From an uncultured candidate division Zixibacteria bacterium (GTDB lineage Bacteria > Zixibacteria > MSB-5A5 > GN15 > PGXB01), in assembly GCA_937925655.1 (NCBI GenBank), contig CALAMC010000063.1, positions 1 through 17,793 of the forward strand: a stretch of DNA of 17,793 nucleotides, read 5' to 3'. The translations under genes and the position numbers were made by a program. Shown here one piece after another: positions 16,509 through 17,793 of this stretch. Each line of letters starts with the position of its first letter. Within the stretch, counting starts at the first letter, position 1. The notes beneath the pieces were generated by a model. That model did no database searches and was not told where the DNA came from. It was given only the letters and a program-made list of their open reading frames with translations.

Positions 16509-17576
16509 TTAGCTGCCGATATCCCCAAGTGTAGAGTCATTGTTTATTTTATCTATAAAGTAATTCATCGCCGATCTTACCGTCGTATCCCAGATATGTT
16601 TATAACGTTTTTGATATTCCTTGCTGTCGATTTCAGGGAAAACCCTCTGGCAGTATGATGGCAGCGAATCATGCTCGCCCTTGGTGATAATATCGTCGAA
16701 ATATTCAGCCAGGGCATGTGAAAAAAGATCGGCCTGTTTGTCAGTTATTTTTTCTTTATCTATAAAATGCTGCAGGTGTGTCCGGCGCATGAAATTAACA
16801 GTACAATCCTTGGCCCGCAGATATTTTTTCAACGCAAAATCATCTTTGGGTCCCGGGGGAATTGGAATGACTGAATCGATATCGATAAATCTTAAATACG
16901 TTTCAATGAAAACCTTTTTCAGCTCGCGCACTGGAATGAAATTGGCGAATTCCTGCGATTTATTAAGTCTTTCGAAAATGTAGCGCACCATTTGCGGGAC
17001 AGTCTTCGATTGCTGAATAGCTTTTTCGGCCAGTATCATCAACTCGTAGTAATCTATTTCGGGCCGATTTATGTAAAGAGCATTTGCATTACATGCCAGA
17101 TAAATATACACAGTCGAGTTATCTTTCAATTTGGAGGTTGAATAATCTTTTGAAGCAAAAGCCCTATCAACTTGACGGGCGAATTTGGCCATAAGGGGAT
17201 CAATGTCTTCGTTAATTTTAGGCATCTCCTGCTTCACAAATCCAAATAGCTGACATTTGAAAACGGCATATATTTTTTCACCCACGGCAGAATCGAAAGA
17301 TGTATAACCCAGATTTTCAAAGTATTTAAACAGCATATGGGCAGGGCGGTTGTCTTGGGGCCATAAATAGCGAGAAACAATATCGACTGCCAGGTCGAGA
17401 ATATCCTTTTGCAGATTATCCGATTTTCGTGGAATCATTTTGCCGCGGCCGACGATAAAAGCCAAATATCCACGGGCCATACGCAGGCACATGTTGGCAA
17501 AAAGCTCCAATTTTCTGCAATCAACGTGATTGCGCAAAAATTCAATTAGATTTCGAATATCCGACTCTTCCGACAT
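16509..17576 (-). CDS. Uncharacterised helical cytoplasmic protein heading the ZAS/S16 cluster
   Basis: 355 residues, from the ATG at 17576 about 30 bases after the predicted transcription start; no clear Shine-Dalgarno is visible, which fits the lack of strong sites in some FCB leaders. I do not recognise the family. No signal peptide, membrane segment or catalytic motif is visible. It appears almost wholly alpha-helical, with many charged helices (NLQKDILDLAVDIVSRYLW, FVKQEMPKINEDIDPLMAKF, ELKKVFIETYLRFIDI) and a basic C-terminus (SKEYQKRYKHIWDTTVRSAM). Because a ZAS protein follows at 31 bases, a divergent sigma-factor-like or other transcription-related role is possible, but I cannot see a convincing region 2 or region 4, so this rests on position alone. 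Base composition is AT-rich in parts (17 G+C in the 60 bases from 17101). Confidence 0.7.
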   Translation of the reverse strand: MSEESDIRNLIEFLRNHVDCRKLELFANMCLRMARGYLAFIVGRGKMIPRKSDNLQKDILDLAVDIVSRYLWPQDNRPAHMLFKYFENLGYTSFDSAVGEKIYAVFKCQLFGFVKQEMPKINEDIDPLMAKFARQVDRAFASKDYSTSKLKDNSTVYIYLACNANALYINRPEIDYYELMILAEKAIQQSKTVPQMVRYIFERLNKSQEFANFIPVRELKKVFIETYLRFIDIDSVIPIPPGPKDDFALKKYLRAKDCTVNFMRRTHLQHFIDKEKITDKQADLFSHALAEYFDDIITKGEHDSLPSYCQRVFPEIDSKEYQKRYKHIWDTTVRSAMNYFIDKINNDSTLGDIGS

Positions 17577-17585
17577 AATAAACTA

Positions 17586-17595
17586 AAGGCGCCTT
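17586..17595. promoter_or_regulatory. Perfect 10-bp palindrome AAGGCGCCTT in the leader
   Basis: A perfect palindrome lies 10 bases before the start codon at 17576 and about where the early transcript would be. Its place between promoter and start codon suits an operator or a small structure masking translation initiation. A 10-bp palindrome can also occur by chance. Confidence 0.3.
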
Positions 17596-17610
17596 ACAAG
17601 ATAACCTGGC

Positions 17611-17641
17611 CAAAGATAAAAAATTCTCTGTTGGATGTCAA
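17611..17641 (-). promoter_or_regulatory. Promoter of the helical/ZAS/S16 cluster
   Basis: On the minus strand a perfect -35 TTGACA (17641-17636) is followed after exactly 17 bases by TATCTT (17618-17613), a four-of-six -10. The same site reads TATCTTTG (17618-17611) with TTG 20 bases upstream, which also satisfies the Bacteroidetes-type -7/-33 pattern (TAnnTTTG with TTTG). Transcription would begin near 17605, leaving about a 30-base leader. Confidence 0.6.
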
Positions 17642-17725
17642 TGATTTGGAATTAAATGTGACAAGGCAAGCAAGTAACGGGGAAGTCTCATATTCTGCCG
17701 ACAAAAACTTTGCCTATTGAAATTT

Positions 17726-17745
17726 AACCGAATAAGATATCGGTT
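17726..17745. repeat. Inverted repeat AACCGA-N8-TCGGTT upstream of the cluster promoter
   Basis: Two 6-base arms (17726-17731 and 17740-17745) with an 8-base AT-rich centre lie about 85 bases upstream of the -35. The form suits a dimeric regulator site, but only one copy is seen. A second small inverted repeat, GGATTG/CAATCC (17761-17776), follows near the window end. No gene is visible between 17577 and 17793. Confidence 0.25.
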
Positions 17746-17793
17746 CCATCGGTCCTGACTGGATTGGGGACAATCCGCAATTAAAAAGCTCCC

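Noticed and set aside
15648..16534. 207- and 160-residue + strand frames inside the zinc-finger gene
   Set aside because: Antisense shadows; the minus frame has the ZAS motif, a ribosome site and coupling to the next gene.
16509..17576. Calling the 355-residue protein a sigma factor outright
   Set aside because: Only its position before a ZAS gene supports it; no sigma region 2 or 4 motif can be seen with confidence.

Overview
The window looks like a chromosomal piece from an uncultured bacterium of the FCB group (Fibrobacteres-Chlorobi-Bacteroidetes and related candidate phyla such as Zixibacteria). The evidence is a PorV/PorQ-type outer-membrane protein, C-terminal 'NPFNP...' modules of the type IX secretion/FlgD-like kind, a dockerin type I protein, and a TonB-dependent receptor with a carboxypeptidase-regulatory N-terminal domain. 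The exact phylum cannot be decided from the sequence alone. I see no rRNA, tRNA, CRISPR array, insertion sequence or phage gene.

Layout. (1) At the left edge, on the + strand, is the 3' part of a TPR/HD-GYP protein (1-1080), predicted to hydrolyse cyclic-di-GMP. A bidirectional terminator separates it from everything else, which lies on the minus strand. (2) 8207 down to 1204 is a tight three-gene envelope operon: TonB-dependent receptor, a large secreted protein of unknown role with a C-terminal FlgD/T9SS-like module, and a PorV/PorQ-like barrel. (3) 10847 down to 8709 is an NfeD/YuaF-like protein plus a flotillin, ending in a clear terminator. (4) 13112 down to 11082 is a secreted protein with cohesin-like modules, a dockerin and a sorting-type C-terminus, followed by a strong terminator. 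(5) 17576 down to 13266 is a three-gene cluster behind a consensus-like promoter: an uncharacterised helical protein, a zinc-finger (anti-sigma-like ZAS) protein, and an unusual protein joining a helical N-terminus, a Lon-type S16 serine-protease domain with no ATPase, one membrane helix and a C-terminal FG-GAP/VCBS-like domain.

How they may work together. The receptor/secreted/PorV operon probably forms one outer-membrane uptake or export unit. The flotillin/NfeD pair organises membrane microdomains. Cluster (5) is the least familiar part and the best candidate for an undescribed system. Translational coupling (ATGA overlap) ties the zinc-finger protein to a membrane-anchored S16 protein whose Ser-Lys dyad appears intact. 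This suggests an envelope-to-cytoplasm signalling device in which a periplasmic sensor domain controls a cytoplasmic proteolytic domain. That function is inference. Within the S16 gene, base composition changes sharply at the membrane helix, so the protein may be a domain fusion or have a fast-evolving sensor half.
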